DNA of 64,000 nucleotides from Rhodoferax ferrireducens (GTDB taxonomy: Bacteria; Pseudomonadota; Gammaproteobacteria; Burkholderiales; Burkholderiaceae_C): NCBI GenBank assembly GCA_002083775.1, contig MTEI01000014.1:58730-122729 (forward strand), in the 5' to 3' direction. Positions within the stretch are counted from its first letter, which is position 1; each line of letters opens with the position of its first letter. This document shows positions 63,776 to 64,000 of this stretch, piece by piece. Made by a program: the position numbers and the translations under genes. The notes under the pieces were generated by a model. It was not told the origin of the DNA, did no database searches, and worked only from the letters and a program-made list of their open reading frames with translations.

Positions 63776-64000
63776 CGGCTAGCAACAAGTCGTTCACACG
63801 GACCGAGTCACGGTTGGCTACGCGCGTCCGATTGCCACCAACGTCACTTCCCAGCGTCCGCTTTGGAGCGCTAGGAATGTCAACTACCAGCCAGTAACAG
63901 TGGCAGAATTGCAGCGAAAGCGGACCTCTGTTGAACATCGTGTGTTGGGCATTTGCAGGCCAGGCGTGGGCAGTGGAGATTGGGTAAGCTTTCGACAAGA
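63776..64000. other. Tail without a supported gene; inverted-repeat-containing
   Basis: After the last gene the sequence has GTCCGCTTT (63856-63864) and its complement AAAGCGGAC (63917-63925), about 50 bp apart, suggesting a stem or repeated element. No convincing ORF; a 82-codon minus frame lacks family features. The window ends here. Confidence 0.5.

Overview
The window is chromosomal DNA from a betaproteobacterium, most likely a Comamonadaceae member (Burkholderiales; Rhodoferax/Polaromonas-like). This is inferred from the high GC content, the protein sequences, typical beta-proteobacterial gene neighbourhoods (ampD-pilR-pilS, dusB-fis, accB-accC-prmA, dsbC next to an M61 peptidase) and a family of short palindromic repeats of a kind I associate with that group. 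No database search was possible, so the genus is a guess. Nearly all of the window is core genome. The only signs of mobile DNA are a brnTA toxin-antitoxin pair, a relic of a tyrosine integrase beside a tRNA-Met gene, and several repeat families.

Layout. 1-5.6 kb: a hypothetical gene, a 2-hydroxyacid dehydrogenase, brnT(frameshifted)/brnA, HMG-CoA lyase, a YbaK editing protein, DUF1289, a DsbA-family isomerase, rlmJ. 5.6-16.4 kb: rplM-rpsI, a DUF6776 protein, bactofilin, erpA, anmK, an M23 peptidase, tyrS, and a very large CHASE/PAS hybrid histidine kinase. 16.4-23.8 kb: dtd, rodA, tldD, a DAHP synthase preceded by an aromatic leader peptide and terminator, mpl, an unknown gene and a TlpA-like thioredoxin. 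23.8-33.7 kb: accB-accC-prmA, a zinc-ribbon DUF3426 protein with a long Glu-Pro hexamer repeat, a histone H1-like protein, ampD, pilR-pilS, and a CcsA-like protein. 33.7-43.3 kb: ffh, small membrane proteins, miaB, a DEAD-box helicase, DUF6172, an Acg-like oxidoreductase with a divergent LysR regulator, an integrase relic and tRNA-Met. 43.5-53 kb: a CoA-disulfide-reductase-like flavoprotein, enoyl-CoA hydratase, M61 peptidase, dsbC, a UbiH-type monooxygenase, rhodanese, an EAL protein and ychF. 53-59.2 kb: a signalling cluster of solute-binding lipoprotein, hybrid kinase with Hpt and HD-GYP regulator, with an FNR-like site in front. 59.2-64 kb: yqaA, dusB-fis, purH, a small membrane protein and a repeat-like tail.

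What deserves most attention. (1) Upstream of the DAHP synthase there is a 25-codon ORF with an aromatic core (FFFSYFWF), followed by a strong terminator and a possible competing antiterminator, which is the layout of transcription attenuation by aromatic amino acids. (2) A family of about 45 bp imperfect palindromes occurs at least 13 times; several copies sit between convergent genes, and decayed copies lie in frame inside rlmJ, anmK, tldD and a DUF1289 gene. (3) A solute-binding lipoprotein without any ABC permease is linked to a hybrid kinase and an HD-GYP phosphodiesterase, and an FNR-type site sits exactly 41.5 bp upstream of the start inferred from a -10 box. (4) brnT is frameshifted while brnA is intact.
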